Shown: positions 15,723 to 25,120 of the stretch, in pieces | How positions within the stretch are numbered: position 1 is the stretch's first letter | How the letters are laid out: every line of letters begins with the position of its first letter | DNA from: Aerococcus tenax | Lineage (GTDB): Bacteria > Bacillota > Bacilli > Lactobacillales > Aerococcaceae | DNA: 64,000 nucleotides | Reading direction: 5' to 3' | Assembly (NCBI RefSeq): GCF_003286645.3 | Contig: NZ_CP127382.2 | Coordinates: 558,001 to 622,000 of the forward strand | The notes under the pieces: generated by a model | The model's input: the letters and a program-made list of their open reading frames with translations, nothing else | Database searches by the model: none | What the model was told of the DNA's origin: nothing | Program-made: the position numbers and the translations under genes

Positions 15723-16688
15723 ATGGCATTTATAGTTGGTATTGATTTAGGAGGAACAACCGCCAAGCTGGCTTTGTTTACTCCGGAGCTTGAAAAAATC
15801 GATCAGTGGCAAATTCCCACGGATACTTCTGACCATGGGGCAAATATTATTTCTAATCTGGCCAAAACCATCCAAGACCATGTTGAGGCGGCCCATTTAG
15901 ACCTAAAGGACTGTATGGGGATCGGTATGGGGTCTCCTGGCGCTATAAATCGCGAGCGTGGAACGGTTACTGGGGCCTATAATCTTGGTTGGGAAAATGA
16001 GATTGCTGTCGTCGACCAGTTTCAAAACCGCTTAGGCCAGCTTCCCGTTTATATTGAAAATGATGCCAACGTGGCTGCTCTGGGTGAACTCGCTAAAGGA
16101 GCAGGAAGTAAGAGTCAAAATATGATCTTGGTTACCCTGGGAACGGGTGTGGGCGGTGGCATTATCTGCCAGGGTGCGCTCCTGCTAGGTCAAGGTTCTG
16201 CAGGAGAAATTGGCCATATGACTAGCGAAGTCGATGGCTACTTATGCACTTGCGGATCCAGAGGCTGTGTGGAAACCCTGGCTTCAGCGACAGGTATTCT
16301 TCGCCTCAGCAAGGACTATGCCAGGGACTCGCGCTTTGATTCTTCCTTAGCCAAGCAGCTTCGTGGAGGCCAAGAGGTGGACGTCAAAAGCATTGTTGAT
16401 GCGGCTAAGGTGGGCGATTTATTAGCTGAGAAGGTGATGGAACGGTCTCTGAAAGCCTTGGCGCTTTGTTTGAGCCAGTTAACCTGCATCTTTAACCCCG
16501 AACAGATTGTTTTGGGTGGGGGAGTAGCTAATGCCGGCCAGTATCTGATCGACAAAATGACACCTATTCTTAAAGAATATACTTACCGCCCTAATCTCCG
16601 GCAAGTCAAAATTTCTTTAGCCCAATTGGGTAATGATGCGGGAGTGATTGGTGCGGCCAATTTAGTTAGACAGAAAAGTAAGGAGTAA
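15723..16688 (+). CDS. glcK: Glucokinase (ROK family)
   Basis: Phosphorylates glucose with ATP in the cytoplasm, feeding glycolysis and, via zwf in this window, the pentose phosphate pathway. 321 residues. DLGGTTAK (8-15) is the phosphate loop, Asp114 in ENDAN the catalytic base, and His165 with CTCGSRGC (Cys175, 177, 182) the ROK zinc site. The ribosome site is AGGAGG in the stop region of gluP, so the genes are co-transcribed. Confidence 0.93.
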   Translation: MAFIVGIDLGGTTAKLALFTPELEKIDQWQIPTDTSDHGANIISNLAKTIQDHVEAAHLDLKDCMGIGMGSPGAINRERGTVTGAYNLGWENEIAVVDQFQNRLGQLPVYIENDANVAALGELAKGAGSKSQNMILVTLGTGVGGGIICQGALLLGQGSAGEIGHMTSEVDGYLCTCGSRGCVETLASATGILRLSKDYARDSRFDSSLAKQLRGGQEVDVKSIVDAAKVGDLLAEKVMERSLKALALCLSQLTCIFNPEQIVLGGGVANAGQYLIDKMTPILKEYTYRPNLRQVKISLAQLGNDAGVIGAANLVRQKSKE

Positions 16689-16691
16689 TTT

Positions 16692-17114
16692 ATGTTATTA
16701 GCACAAACAATTGGTGGTTTTACTTTAATTTATCTATTATTAGTCGTGGCTTTATTAGCTTTCTTGATTTATCAAGGGTATTTTTGGATCAAAAGAAAGC
16801 AATCAGCAAGTATGATTGACCAAGCAGATTTTCAAGCTACCATGCATCAAGCCCAAATTATTGATGTTCGGGAAGCCCAAGAATTTCGTTCATCCCATAT
16901 TCTTGGCGCCCGTAATATCCCTTATAGTGAGGTCCGTCAATTGAAAAAAACCCCTGGTCTCAACCGGTCCCAAAAGATTTACCTCTATGACAATGGGGTA
17001 AATATTGCCACGCGGATGGCTTCAGTCCTAAAGCAGGAAGGCTATGAAGATATTTTTATCTTAAAGGGCGGCTTCAATGAATGGGAAGGTAAAACTAAAG
17101 GAACGGCTGACTAA
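16692..17114 (+). CDS. Membrane-anchored rhodanese-like protein lacking the catalytic cysteine
   Basis: 140 residues: one N-terminal transmembrane helix (about 10-32) and a rhodanese fold with IIDVREAQEFRSSHILGARNIPY (56-78, CH2A region). The loop that normally starts with the sulfur-carrying cysteine reads LYDNGVNIATRM, with Asp100 in its place. It is therefore probably not a sulfurtransferase and may be a binding domain. It lies 3 bases after glcK and its stop overlaps the next start by one base. Such a gene follows glcK in many Lactobacillales (from memory). Confidence 0.85.
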   Translation: MLLAQTIGGFTLIYLLLVVALLAFLIYQGYFWIKRKQSASMIDQADFQATMHQAQIIDVREAQEFRSSHILGARNIPYSEVRQLKKTPGLNRSQKIYLYDNGVNIATRMASVLKQEGYEDIFILKGGFNEWEGKTKGTAD

Positions 17115-17740
17115 TGGCTGAACTTTTCTTTAAGAACCCTGATTTATCGACTCCGGAAATCGCCCAAAAATTATTAGGTTGCCGTTTAAGAAGAAAGTCC
17201 TCATCTGGAGTGACTAGTGGTATTATTGTTGAAACGGAAGCTTATTTGGGGGAAAGTGACCAAGCAGCCCATGTGTATGGTGGCAAGCGGACCGCCAGTT
17301 TAGAAGCCTTTTACCAGGAGGCGGGGATTTTTTATATCTATAATATTCACGGCCATTGGTGTGTGAATATGATTACCCAAAGTAAAGATGAACCCCAAGG
17401 GGTATTGATCCGGGCCTTGGAACCTGTGGAAGGTATTGACCTCATGCAGAGTCGGCGCAAACAAGACCAGCGCAGGCTCTTAACCAATGGCCCGGGCAAA
17501 TTATCTCAAGCTTTAGGGGTCGATAAGGAAGTCGACTACGGAACGTCGATTTTACAAGACCCCTTGACCATTGATTTCCATGAGCCAAGACCAGTAGCAG
17601 AGATTGCTCGAGGTCCCCGTATTGGTATTTCCAATAAGGGCGAGTGGACTCATAAACTGTTACGCTTTTATGTGAAAGGCAATCCCTATGTTTCCTCGCC
17701 CAAGGGGAGGACTCAGACCGACCATGGTTGGTTAGCCTAG
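17114..17740 (+). CDS. mpg: 3-methyladenine DNA glycosylase (AAG/Mpg family)
   Basis: Base-excision repair glycosylase for alkylated and deaminated purines, 208 residues. The family core is visible: IVETEAYLGESDQAAH with the catalytic Glu, YIYNIHGHWCVNM with the DNA-intercalating region, and LLTNGPGKLSQALGV. The start overlaps the stop of the rhodanese-like gene (TAATG), so it is the last gene of the gluP operon. Confidence 0.9.
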   Translation: MAELFFKNPDLSTPEIAQKLLGCRLRRKSSSGVTSGIIVETEAYLGESDQAAHVYGGKRTASLEAFYQEAGIFYIYNIHGHWCVNMITQSKDEPQGVLIRALEPVEGIDLMQSRRKQDQRRLLTNGPGKLSQALGVDKEVDYGTSILQDPLTIDFHEPRPVAEIARGPRIGISNKGEWTHKLLRFYVKGNPYVSSPKGRTQTDHGWLA

Positions 17741-17754
17741 GCCTTGAAATTCAA

Positions 17755-17783
17755 TTGCTTTTTCCTAGCTTTCTTGTTAAACT
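17755..17783 (+). promoter_or_regulatory. Promoter of the valS transcript
   Basis: TTGCTT, 17-nt spacer, TAAACT, just before the T-box leader. Confidence 0.5.
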
Positions 17784-17789
17784 AGATGG

Positions 17790-17995
17790 AAAATAAGTAA
17801 AGGTAATGCGTAAGAGGTTGTTTTTGAATCGGTGAAGCGAGTGGCGTTTGGTGAGAGGCCATCAAGAGAAAAAAGCATGGTTGCTTACAAACTGAACTGT
17901 CCGGTCGATGCCGTTATCATCCAGTCATAAATATAGGTGGCACCGTGCACTTAGCGCCCTATCTTCCCTAATCAGGAAGCTAGGGCTTTTTACTT
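17790..17995 (+). promoter_or_regulatory. T-box leader of valS
   Basis: AGGTGGCACCGTG at 17935-17947 is the T-box sequence that pairs with the acceptor end of uncharged tRNA. An intrinsic terminator follows at 17954-17991 (GCCCTA-CTTCC / GGAAG-TAGGGC plus T-run). The segment around 17840-17890 would be Stem I; I could not place the valine specifier codon with certainty. Uncharged tRNA-Val should favour read-through into valS. Confidence 0.85.
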
Positions 17996-18043
17996 ATTTC
18001 TAATAAACTTAAGAAATCATTCCATAAAGAGAGGTGCTTTTTA

Positions 18044-20689
18044 GTGCAAGAAATTGATATGCCCAAAAAATATAATCCTAATGAGGTAGAAAGAGGCCGT
18101 TATGACCAATGGCTCGATGAAAAAGTCTTTGAACCCAATGGAGATGCTTCAGTCGAAGCCTATTCCGTGGTGATTCCTCCCCCCAATGTTACTGGTAAAC
18201 TCCACCTCGGCCATGCCTGGGACGTGACTCTCCAAGACATGATCGTCCGCCAAAAACGCATGCAAGGCTATGATACCTTGTGGTTACCTGGGATGGACCA
18301 TGCGGGAATTGCTACCCAAGCCAAAGTCGAAGAAAAGTTACGTAAAGAGGAGAATCTCTCCCGTTATGACTTAGGACGAGAAAAATTCATCGATAAAACC
18401 TGGGAATGGAAAGAGGAATATGCCCAAACCATTCGTAACCAATGGGCCAAAATGGGGATTTCTGTGGACTATAACCGGGAACGTTTTACCCTAGATGATG
18501 GCTTATCAGAAGCAGTACGTAAAGTTTTTGTGACCTTGTATGAAAAGGGCCTTATTTACCGGGGTGAGTACATTATTAATTGGGACCCGGTCTTCCAAAC
18601 CGCCTTATCAGATATTGAAGTGGTCTACAAAGATGACAAGGGCGCTTTCTATCATTTGGAATACCCTCTGGCTGATGGGTCAGGCTCCTTGCGCCTAGCC
18701 ACTACCCGTCCAGAAACCCTGTTAGGGGACACAGCCGTTGCGGTCCACCCTGATGATGAACGCTACCAAGACTACATCGGTAAGACCGTTATCCTACCAA
18801 TTGTGGGTAGAGAAATTCCTGTGATTAGTGATGACTATGTCGACCGTGACTTTGGTACTGGTGTGGTTAAAATCACCCCAGCCCATGATCCTAATGACTT
18901 TGCAGTGGGCAACCGCCACAATTTAGAGCGGATTAACGTCATGAATGATGACGGTACAATGAACGAAAATGCCGGCAAGTACCAAGGCATGACCCGGGAT
19001 GAATGCCGTCAAGCCATTGTTGAAGACTTAAAAGCTGATGGTAGCTTGGTGGACATTGAAGAGATTGTCCACAGTGTGGGTCATTCCGAACGCTCTGACG
19101 CTGTAGTGGAACCCCGGCTTTCGACCCAATGGTTTGTGAAGATGGCTCCCTTAGCTAAGCAAGCCCTAGACAATCAAAATACCGAAAACCGTGTCGACTT
19201 TTACCCACCACGTTTCGAACAAACCTTTGTTTCCTGGATGGAAAATGTTCATGACTGGGTTATTTCCCGCCAACTCTGGTGGGGACACCAAATTCCTGCT
19301 TGGTACCATAAGGATAGTGGGGAAGTCTATGTTGGGATGGAAGCGCCTGAGGATGAAGAAAATTGGGTGCAAGATCCTGATGTCTTAGATACCTGGTTCT
19401 CCAGTGCTCTCTGGCCATTCTCTACCATGGGTTGGCCAGATGAAGAGGCTAGTGACTTTAAGCGCTACTTCCCAACAGATACCTTGGTAACCGGTTATGA
19501 TATTATTTTCTTCTGGGTCAGTCGGATGATCTTCCAATCATTAGAATTTACCGGAGACCGTCCTTTTAAAAATGTTCTCATCCACGGTTTGATTCGCGAC
19601 TCTCAAGGGCGAAAAATGTCTAAGTCACTGGGCAACGGAGTGGACCCCATGGACGTTGTTGACCAATATGGGGCTGACGCTTTACGCTGGTTCTTAGCTA
19701 CAGGGTCAACGCCAGGCCAAGATATCCGCTACTATCCAGAAAAATTGGAAGCTGCATGGAACTTTATCAATAAAATTTGGAATGCTTCCCGCTATGCCTT
19801 GATGAACTTGGATGGGATGATCTATGAGGACATTGATCTAAGTAACGTCACTTCCATTGTTGACCAGTGGATTTTGACCCGCTTAAATGAAACCATTGCC
19901 AAGGTGACTGACCGTTTTGATGCCTTTGAATTTGGTGAAGCTGGCCGGGCCCTCTATCACTTTATTTGGAATGACTTCTGTGACTGGTATATTGAAATGA
20001 GTAAAGAAGTCTTGCAAGGCGATGATGAAGCGGCTAAACATACGACCAGAAGCGTCCTCAGCTATGTTCTTGAACAAATGTTAGCCCTACTTCACCCCAT
20101 TATGCCTTTTGTTACCGAAGAAATCTGGCAACATATTCCTCACCAAGGCAATTCTATTGTGACGGCTAAGTATCCTGAAGTCGAAGAAAGTCAAATCCAC
20201 CAAGAAGCTGCTCGCCATATGGAGGCTTTGATTTCCTTTATTCGCTCTATCCGTACGGCACGGAATGAAAACAATGTCGCACCTTCCAAGCCAATTGCTA
20301 TTCATGTCAAAGCTAATTCTCAAGAAATTTTGACCATGTTAGAGGAAAACAAAGAATACATTAATCGCTTTGCTAATCCAAGTGAATTAAAAATGGCCTT
20401 AGATACGGAAATTCCTGACCAAGCTATGACCTTATTCTTTAGTGATGGGGAAATTTACCTTCCTTTAGCAGGTTTCATTGACATCGATGAAGAAATTCAA
20501 CGCTTAGAAGCGGAACTCGCTAAATGGGCCAGTGAAGTTGAACGGGTAGACAAGAAACTAGCCAACCAAGGCTTTGTTAATAATGCTCCCGCTAACCTGG
20601 TAGAGAAAGAGCGGCAAAAAGGCCAGGATTACCAACAAAAATACCAAGCCACTAAAGAACGCTTAGCTGATTTAAAAGCTACGAATTAG
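18044..20689 (+). CDS. valS: Valine--tRNA ligase
   Basis: Class I synthetase of 881 residues that charges tRNA-Val. It carries the HIGH-type motif KLHLGHAW, the editing (CP1) domain, [10 protein letters not shown] (KMSKS loop), the anticodon-binding domain and a C-terminal coiled coil rich in Glu, Lys and Gln. The GTG start at 18044 has GAGGTG 7 bases upstream; an ATG at 18059 is the alternative. No folC follows, as it does in many Firmicutes; a 1-kb non-coding region comes instead. Confidence 0.96.
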   Translation: MQEIDMPKKYNPNEVERGRYDQWLDEKVFEPNGDASVEAYSVVIPPPNVTGKLHLGHAWDVTLQDMIVRQKRMQGYDTLWLPGMDHAGIATQAKVEEKLRKEENLSRYDLGREKFIDKTWEWKEEYAQTIRNQWAKMGISVDYNRERFTLDDGLSEAVRKVFVTLYEKGLIYRGEYIINWDPVFQTALSDIEVVYKDDKGAFYHLEYPLADGSGSLRLATTRPETLLGDTAVAVHPDDERYQDYIGKTVILPIVGREIPVISDDYVDRDFGTGVVKITPAHDPNDFAVGNRHNLERINVMNDDGTMNENAGKYQGMTRDECRQAIVEDLKADGSLVDIEEIVHSVGHSERSDAVVEPRLSTQWFVKMAPLAKQALDNQNTENRVDFYPPRFEQTFVSWMENVHDWVISRQLWWGHQIPAWYHKDSGEVYVGMEAPEDEENWVQDPDVLDTWFSSALWPFSTMGWPDEEASDFKRYFPTDTLVTGYDIIFFWVSRMIFQSLEFTGDRPFKNVLIHGLIRDSQGRKMSKSLGNGVDPMDVVDQYGADALRWFLATGSTPGQDIRYYPEKLEAAWNFINKIWNASRYALMNLDGMIYEDIDLSNVTSIVDQWILTRLNETIAKVTDRFDAFEFGEAGRALYHFIWNDFCDWYIEMSKEVLQGDDEAAKHTTRSVLSYVLEQMLALLHPIMPFVTEEIWQHIPHQGNSIVTAKYPEVEESQIHQEAARHMEALISFIRSIRTARNENNVAPSKPIAIHVKANSQEILTMLEENKEYINRFANPSELKMALDTEIPDQAMTLFFSDGEIYLPLAGFIDIDEEIQRLEAELAKWASEVERVDKKLANQGFVNNAPANLVEKERQKGQDYQQKYQATKERLADLKATN

Positions 20690-20823
20690 TGGATGAATTT
20701 GTATTCTTTATTGTTTACTGTTGATGATTAATTATTTACCAGTTTTGATCTCTAAATAGTTTTGAGCAGTAGTGGCGCTTTGAATTTGCTTGTTAGCCAT
20801 GAATAAGCAAGTATTAGGGTGTA

Positions 20824-21085
20824 GGGTGTGAGGACTAGCGCGGGGCTTTCGTTCACTGGAGCAAGTCACCAGAGCAGTCTATAAGACTGCGGCGGGGACT
20901 TGTGAAGTGACACGCAAGCTGCTAGGCCGAACCCGACTCGATGTGAAATATGCTGAAGCCGTTCGAAGCAAAGCGAGTTACGGATTCAGTATGCGTAGCC
21001 GGATAGTAGGCATTAGCCGTACTATCCATTTGAAGCTCGCTAGGCGAGAGACCTTGTGCTCGAGCCGGTGACATGGCTCTTCAAC
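20824..21085 (+). other. G+C-rich multi-hairpin block (D), possible non-coding RNA
   Basis: Unlike the A+T-rich flanks, this block is full of perfect short stems. GGGT/ACCC and CTAGC/GCTAG close 20824-20934 around GCAGTCT-ATA-AGACTGC (20874-20890) and other arms. Downstream come a 37-nt hairpin at 20953-20989 shared with the intergenic repeats, GGATAGTA-GGC-GCC-TACTATCC (21001-21027), CTCGC-TAG-GCGAG, and GAGCC/GGCTC. No open frame of note covers it. I do not recognise RNase P, tmRNA or SRP RNA in it. Confidence 0.5.
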
Positions 21086-21160
21086 TACCAAATCCAATAG
21101 CAGAACGAATGCTCATCAATAGTAAAAATAAAAGAATCTAAGGATGCTTTAATTTATAAG

Positions 21161-21193
21161 AAGAGGCTAGGGTTAAAGTCCTAGCTTTTTTAA
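21161..21193 (+). terminator. Intrinsic terminator in the valS-glmS intergenic region
   Basis: GCTAGG / CCTAGC stem with an A-rich 5' flank and a T-run. It may end a transcript covering block D. Confidence 0.7.
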
Positions 21194-21198
21194 TTTAT

Positions 21199-21380
21199 GT
21201 CGCACTCTTTTCAAACCTGCTCCAAGCGCGAGGCAAGCGTCGACTTCACGAAAAATCGACGAATTCCCTGCGTGAATTCTTTCTCCTTTTCGCTCCAGTT
21301 GCTACAGCTGTTCGAAGCGGAGCGAGTTACAGATGTAGTATGCGTAGCGGTCTTGCCTTCTAACGCGCTTGTCGCACTTT
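21199..21380 (+). repeat. Structured intergenic repeat, copy B
   Basis: Bounded by GTCGCACT at both ends (21199 and 21371). CAAGCGCG (21223-21230) pairs with CGCGCTTG (21364-21371), then AGGCAAG with CTTGCCT. Inside lie CGTCGA/TCGACG and the 37-nt hairpin 21302-21338 (CTACA/TGTAG, CTGT/ACAG, TCG/CGA), followed by the conserved TATGCGTAGC. No protein-like frame is supported here. Confidence 0.7.
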
Positions 21381-21437
21381 CTATCTTTTTATTTTTATAA
21401 ATTTTACTTAATTTTGATAACAGGGGCTCTGCCTATA

Positions 21438-21466
21438 TTGACAAGCTTTTAACAATGGCCTAGGAT
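21438..21466 (+). promoter_or_regulatory. Promoter of glmS
   Basis: TTGACA, 17-nt spacer, TAGGAT, about 47 bases before the ribozyme cleavage site. Confidence 0.6.
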
Positions 21467-21510
21467 GTAATTACTACTTAAATGTTATTAATAAAATCTG
21501 TTACAGACAG

Positions 21511-21660
21511 ATAGCGCCTGACTGATTAAAGAGATTTTTTCAGTGACGAGGACTAGGTTTATCGAAGATTCGGCGGGTGGCCTAGGGGTTGCACAATCCA
21601 TAGAAAAGCACAAAAATCATTTTTAGCAAATGAAACAAAATCCTTTTCTCGTGCTTAAGT
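21511..21660 (+). promoter_or_regulatory. glmS ribozyme
   Basis: Self-cleaving riboswitch in the glmS leader. AGCGCC at 21513-21518 is the cleavage site (cut 5' of G21514). GACGAGG, TTATCGAA, TTCGGCGG and GGCCTAGGGG follow in the order and spacing of the Bacillus ribozyme core. Glucosamine-6-phosphate is the cofactor; cleavage lowers glmS mRNA when the product is plentiful (family knowledge). Confidence 0.93.
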
Positions 21661-21714
21661 AGTTAATATCAGTGTGCCCATTAAGTGATGGGTATTTTTA
21701 GGAGGAAACTATTT

Positions 21715-23523
21715 ATGTGTGGAATTGTAGGATTTATTGGCGAAATGCGGGCTCAAGAGGTGCTTTTGAAGGGCTTAGAACGCCTAGAATACCGGGGCTA
21801 TGACTCAGCGGGAATCTATGTGGTCGATGAAGAAGACCAAGGACACCTCTTTAAAGTCAAAGGGCGGATTGCTCAATTACGCGAAGAAGTCGATCTGTCT
21901 ATCCCGGCTCATTTAGGGATAGGTCATACACGCTGGGCGACCCATGGGGTGCCATCAGTCCCTAACGCCCATCCTCATTTATCCCACGATGGCCGCTTTG
22001 CCTTGGTTCATAATGGGGTGATTGAAAACTACCAAGCCTTAAAAAATGACTATTTAGCTGATGTTGATTTTTATTCGGATACTGATACTGAAGTTGTCGT
22101 GGAATTGCTTGCTAAATTTAGCCGGGAAGAAAATATTGATGCCCCAAGCGCCCTAAGAAAAACAGTTGGTCTCTTAGAAGGGTCCTATGCTTTAGGTTTG
22201 ATTGATACTGAAGATCCAGACCACCTTTATGCAGCTAAGAATAAGAGCCCGCTCTTAATTGGCAAAGGGCAAGGTTTTAATACCATCGCTTCTGATGCCA
22301 TGGCTTCGATCGCCTATACTGACCAATATATTGAAATCCATGATGGTGAATTAGTCAGCCTAAGCAAAGACCAAGTTAAAATTGAGAATTTAGCGGGTGA
22401 AGACGTAAGCAGAGAGCCTTATACCGCTAGTTTGGACGCTGACGATTTAGAAAAAGGCACCTTTGATTACTACATGGAGAAAGAAATTGTTGAACAACCA
22501 GCAGCTATCCGTAAGATTATTCAAGCCTACGAAGATGACAAGGGGCACTTAAGTATCGACCATGACTTGCTGGAAACCATTACTGCTAGTGACCGTATCT
22601 TTATTGTAGCTGCTGGGACTAGTATGCATGCTGGCTTAGTTGGTAAAGTGCTCCTGGAGAGAATTGCTAAGGTTCCTACAGAGGTCCATGTGGCTTCGGA
22701 ATTTTCTTATAATCCGCCGCTTTTACCTGAGAAACCTTTCTTTATTTACTTAACCCAATCAGGGGAAACAGCGGATAGTCGCCAAGTCCTAGTCCAAACC
22801 AATGCCCAAGGTTATCCTTCCTTAACCATTACCAATGTGCCAGGGTCTACCTTATCACGGGAGGCTGACTTTACTTTACTCTTGCATGTTGGCCCTGAAA
22901 TTGCGGTGGCTTCTACCAAGGCCTATACTGGACAAATAACAGTTTTAGCAATTATTGCTGATCAAATTGCCCGTAAGAAGGGCTTGGAGCTTCCCTTTGA
23001 CTTAAAACATGAATTATCAATTGCAGCCCAAGCCATGGATGAAGTGGTTGGCCAAGCGGATTATTTCCATCAACTGGCAACCGATTACTTTAAAGACCAA
23101 AGATCAGCCTTTTATATTGGTCGTGGCCTAGATTATGCGGTTTCTGTTGAAGCGGCTTTGAAATTAAAAGAGGTTTCCTATATTCAAACAGAAGGTTTTG
23201 CTTCTGGAGAATTAAAACATGGTACCATTTCATTGATCGAAGATGGCGTCCCTGTTGTGGCGATCATTAGCCAAGCTAACACCGCCCTGTTAACTCGTGG
23301 TAATGTGGAAGAGACTCGCTCACGTGGCGCCCATAATTTAATTATTGCTATGGAAGGACTAGACCAAGAAGGGGACCAAATTGTCCTCCCCCATGTGCAT
23401 GATTTGTTAACACCATTGATTACTGTCATCCCCGCTCAACTCCTCGCTTACTATGCGACCATTGATCGCGGCTTAGATGTCGATAAGCCCAGAAATCTGG
23501 CTAAATCGGTAACAGTAGAATAG
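21715..23523 (+). CDS. glmS: Glutamine--fructose-6-phosphate aminotransferase
   Basis: Makes glucosamine-6-phosphate from fructose-6-phosphate and glutamine, the entry to peptidoglycan amino sugars. 602 residues. The start at 21715 is fixed because the glutaminase nucleophile must be Cys2 (MCGIVGFIG); AGGAGG lies upstream. An N-terminal Ntn-type glutaminase with YRGYDSAG is followed by two SIS domains (AAGTS, TQSGETADS) and the C-terminal KPRNLAKSVTVE typical of the family. Confidence 0.97.
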   Translation: MCGIVGFIGEMRAQEVLLKGLERLEYRGYDSAGIYVVDEEDQGHLFKVKGRIAQLREEVDLSIPAHLGIGHTRWATHGVPSVPNAHPHLSHDGRFALVHNGVIENYQALKNDYLADVDFYSDTDTEVVVELLAKFSREENIDAPSALRKTVGLLEGSYALGLIDTEDPDHLYAAKNKSPLLIGKGQGFNTIASDAMASIAYTDQYIEIHDGELVSLSKDQVKIENLAGEDVSREPYTASLDADDLEKGTFDYYMEKEIVEQPAAIRKIIQAYEDDKGHLSIDHDLLETITASDRIFIVAAGTSMHAGLVGKVLLERIAKVPTEVHVASEFSYNPPLLPEKPFFIYLTQSGETADSRQVLVQTNAQGYPSLTITNVPGSTLSREADFTLLLHVGPEIAVASTKAYTGQITVLAIIADQIARKKGLELPFDLKHELSIAAQAMDEVVGQADYFHQLATDYFKDQRSAFYIGRGLDYAVSVEAALKLKEVSYIQTEGFASGELKHGTISLIEDGVPVVAIISQANTALLTRGNVEETRSRGAHNLIIAMEGLDQEGDQIVLPHVHDLLTPLITVIPAQLLAYYATIDRGLDVDKPRNLAKSVTVE

Positions 23524-23548
23524 ACATATTTTTCTTATAAGAAGTTAT

Positions 23549-23588
23549 AAAAAAGAAGATCAGGATTTTAAGGATTCTGATCTTTTTG
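23549..23588 (+). terminator. Intrinsic terminator after glmS
   Basis: AAGATCAGGAT / ATTCTGATCTTTTTG stem-loop with a T-run. Confidence 0.8.
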
Positions 23589-23660
23589 TGTTTTTAACTC
23601 TTCGCTGTTTGATGAATTCAATGGGGCTTCGCGGCTATATAGGGTGGAGGTGGCTTAGAT

Positions 23661-24356
23661 ATGGATAGTAAAAAAACATGTATTCCTATTAAAACCTTGC
23701 CCGAATCGGCTAGACCGCGGGAGCGTTTAATGGAATATGGGGCCAATAGTTTGCCAACTTATGAATTGCTGGCTATTATTTTACGATCAGGGGGCAAATA
23801 TGGGTCAGCCATCCAGTTAGCCCATAAACTCTTGAACCATTTTGAAGACTTATATCAATTGAAAATGGCTGCTACGGAAGAATTACTGGCCATTGAAGGC
23901 ATTGGTAAGGCTAAGGCAGTGGAACTCCAGGCTATTTTTGAGTTCTCCAAGCGTTTACACCAAGCTCGGTTAATAAAATTGGGAACCATTCATTCAAGTC
24001 AGGAAGCAGGGGACTATTATCTCAGTGAATTAGCGGATAGCCATCAGGAGAAGGTCTTGGTTTTTTACTTAAATACTAAAAATGAAGTGATCAAAAAACA
24101 GATTATCTTTATCGGCGGGTTAAATATGTCGGTGGCCCATCCTCGGGAAATCTATAAAGAGGCGGTCAGGGTATCGGCGGCCCGGATCATGGTAGGCCAC
24201 AATCACCCTTCAGGAAACCCAGAACCCTCCCCAGAAGATATCGAATTCACTCGCCGATTAAAGGAAGCAGGAAAAATAATAGGGGTTGAACTTTTGGACC
24301 ATTTAGTGGTGGGGCATAGCTCTTTTATCAGTTTAAGAGAACAAGGTTTGCTGTGA
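23661..24356 (+). CDS. radC: RadC/JAMM-domain protein
   Basis: 231 residues. An N-terminal helix-hairpin-helix region (LLAIEGIGKAKAVELQAIFE) is followed by the JAMM metalloprotease-like core with HNHPSGNPEPSPEDIEFTRR. Despite its name the family has no firmly established repair role; some members are linked to competence or mobile DNA. It stands alone between two terminators. Confidence 0.92.
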   Translation: MDSKKTCIPIKTLPESARPRERLMEYGANSLPTYELLAIILRSGGKYGSAIQLAHKLLNHFEDLYQLKMAATEELLAIEGIGKAKAVELQAIFEFSKRLHQARLIKLGTIHSSQEAGDYYLSELADSHQEKVLVFYLNTKNEVIKKQIIFIGGLNMSVAHPREIYKEAVRVSAARIMVGHNHPSGNPEPSPEDIEFTRRLKEAGKIIGVELLDHLVVGHSSFISLREQGLL

Positions 24357-24392
24357 TACAGGCTGCTTTCAGGGAGAGGATCTTAAGATGCT

Positions 24393-24428
24393 AAAACCCT
24401 CTTGCTGGGGGCAAAGAGGGTTAGTTTT
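24393..24428. terminator. Bidirectional terminator
   Basis: AAAACCCTCTT / AAGAGGGTTAGTTTT stem between convergent radC and the membrane-protein gene. Confidence 0.75.
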
Positions 24429-25119
24429 CATGGAGGTTATTTTTTCCTTGGTAGTGCTTACTGATGAGACAGACAATACTTAAGAGAATCAGCCCGACCA
24501 CTAGTGAGACTTGGTCTTGATTAATGAAAATGGCGGCTGGGATCGCCACAATAAGGAGCAAGGCTCCCCAGAGGACCAAGCTTTTCTTAGCTTTTGTTAT
24601 TAATTGGGTCAAACAGGCCAGAAATCCTAAGTAAATCAACCAATAGCTCAGGCTAAATGCGGTAAGAAAAGTTGAAAAATTTAAGTATTCTAACAGGTTA
24701 TTCACTAATAATAATTGTCCGGAATAGACGATGATAGGTAGATAAGGGGTCCACTGCTGGCTGATCATATGGCTATGAGTTAAAAGCCAGATAAGAATAC
24801 TTAGAACTAGGGCCAACCACCCGAAAGAAAAGGCCACTAAAAAAATGATTATAAAGCATAGACATTCGATGAAGAGTAAAGCCTTAGTCTGGCCGATCAG
24901 GGAATGCTTTTCACCAAAGCTAAAGAGTAAAAAGAGTTCCTGGTTAAGCCATTGAAAGATAAAAGCTAGGCCTAGGCCGTAAAAATTGATGATTTCGGTT
25001 GACCCGATGGCTTTTAATCCAGGAAGGAAGGCTAATAAAAGCAAAGAAAATTGAAAACAAAAATTCGACCAAGAAAAAGACTGCTGGAAGCTTTTTAACA
25101 GGGATTTCACTCTATTCAT
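24421..25119 (-). CDS. Predicted membrane protein of unknown function
   Basis: 232 residues, mostly hydrophobic: about seven or eight transmembrane segments, a basic N-terminus (MNRVKSLLK) and a short charged tail. I do not recognise the family. Start choice: the ATG at 25119 follows the stop of the methyltransferase gene by one base, with AGGAGA inside that gene's last codons. A longer frame from 25182 would overlap the neighbour and is unlikely. It is probably co-transcribed and translationally coupled with mnmM. Confidence 0.7.
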   Translation of the reverse strand: MNRVKSLLKSFQQSFSWSNFCFQFSLLLLAFLPGLKAIGSTEIINFYGLGLAFIFQWLNQELFLLFSFGEKHSLIGQTKALLFIECLCFIIIFLVAFSFGWLALVLSILIWLLTHSHMISQQWTPYLPIIVYSGQLLLVNNLLEYLNFSTFLTAFSLSYWLIYLGFLACLTQLITKAKKSLVLWGALLLIVAIPAAIFINQDQVSLVVGLILLSIVCLISKHYQGKNNLHEN

Positions 25120-25120
25120 A

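Noticed and set aside
20824..21085. RNase P RNA, tmRNA or SRP RNA
   Set aside because: The conserved cores (GAGGAAAGTCC, a tag-peptide frame, the GGAA-tetraloop SRP domain) are not found.
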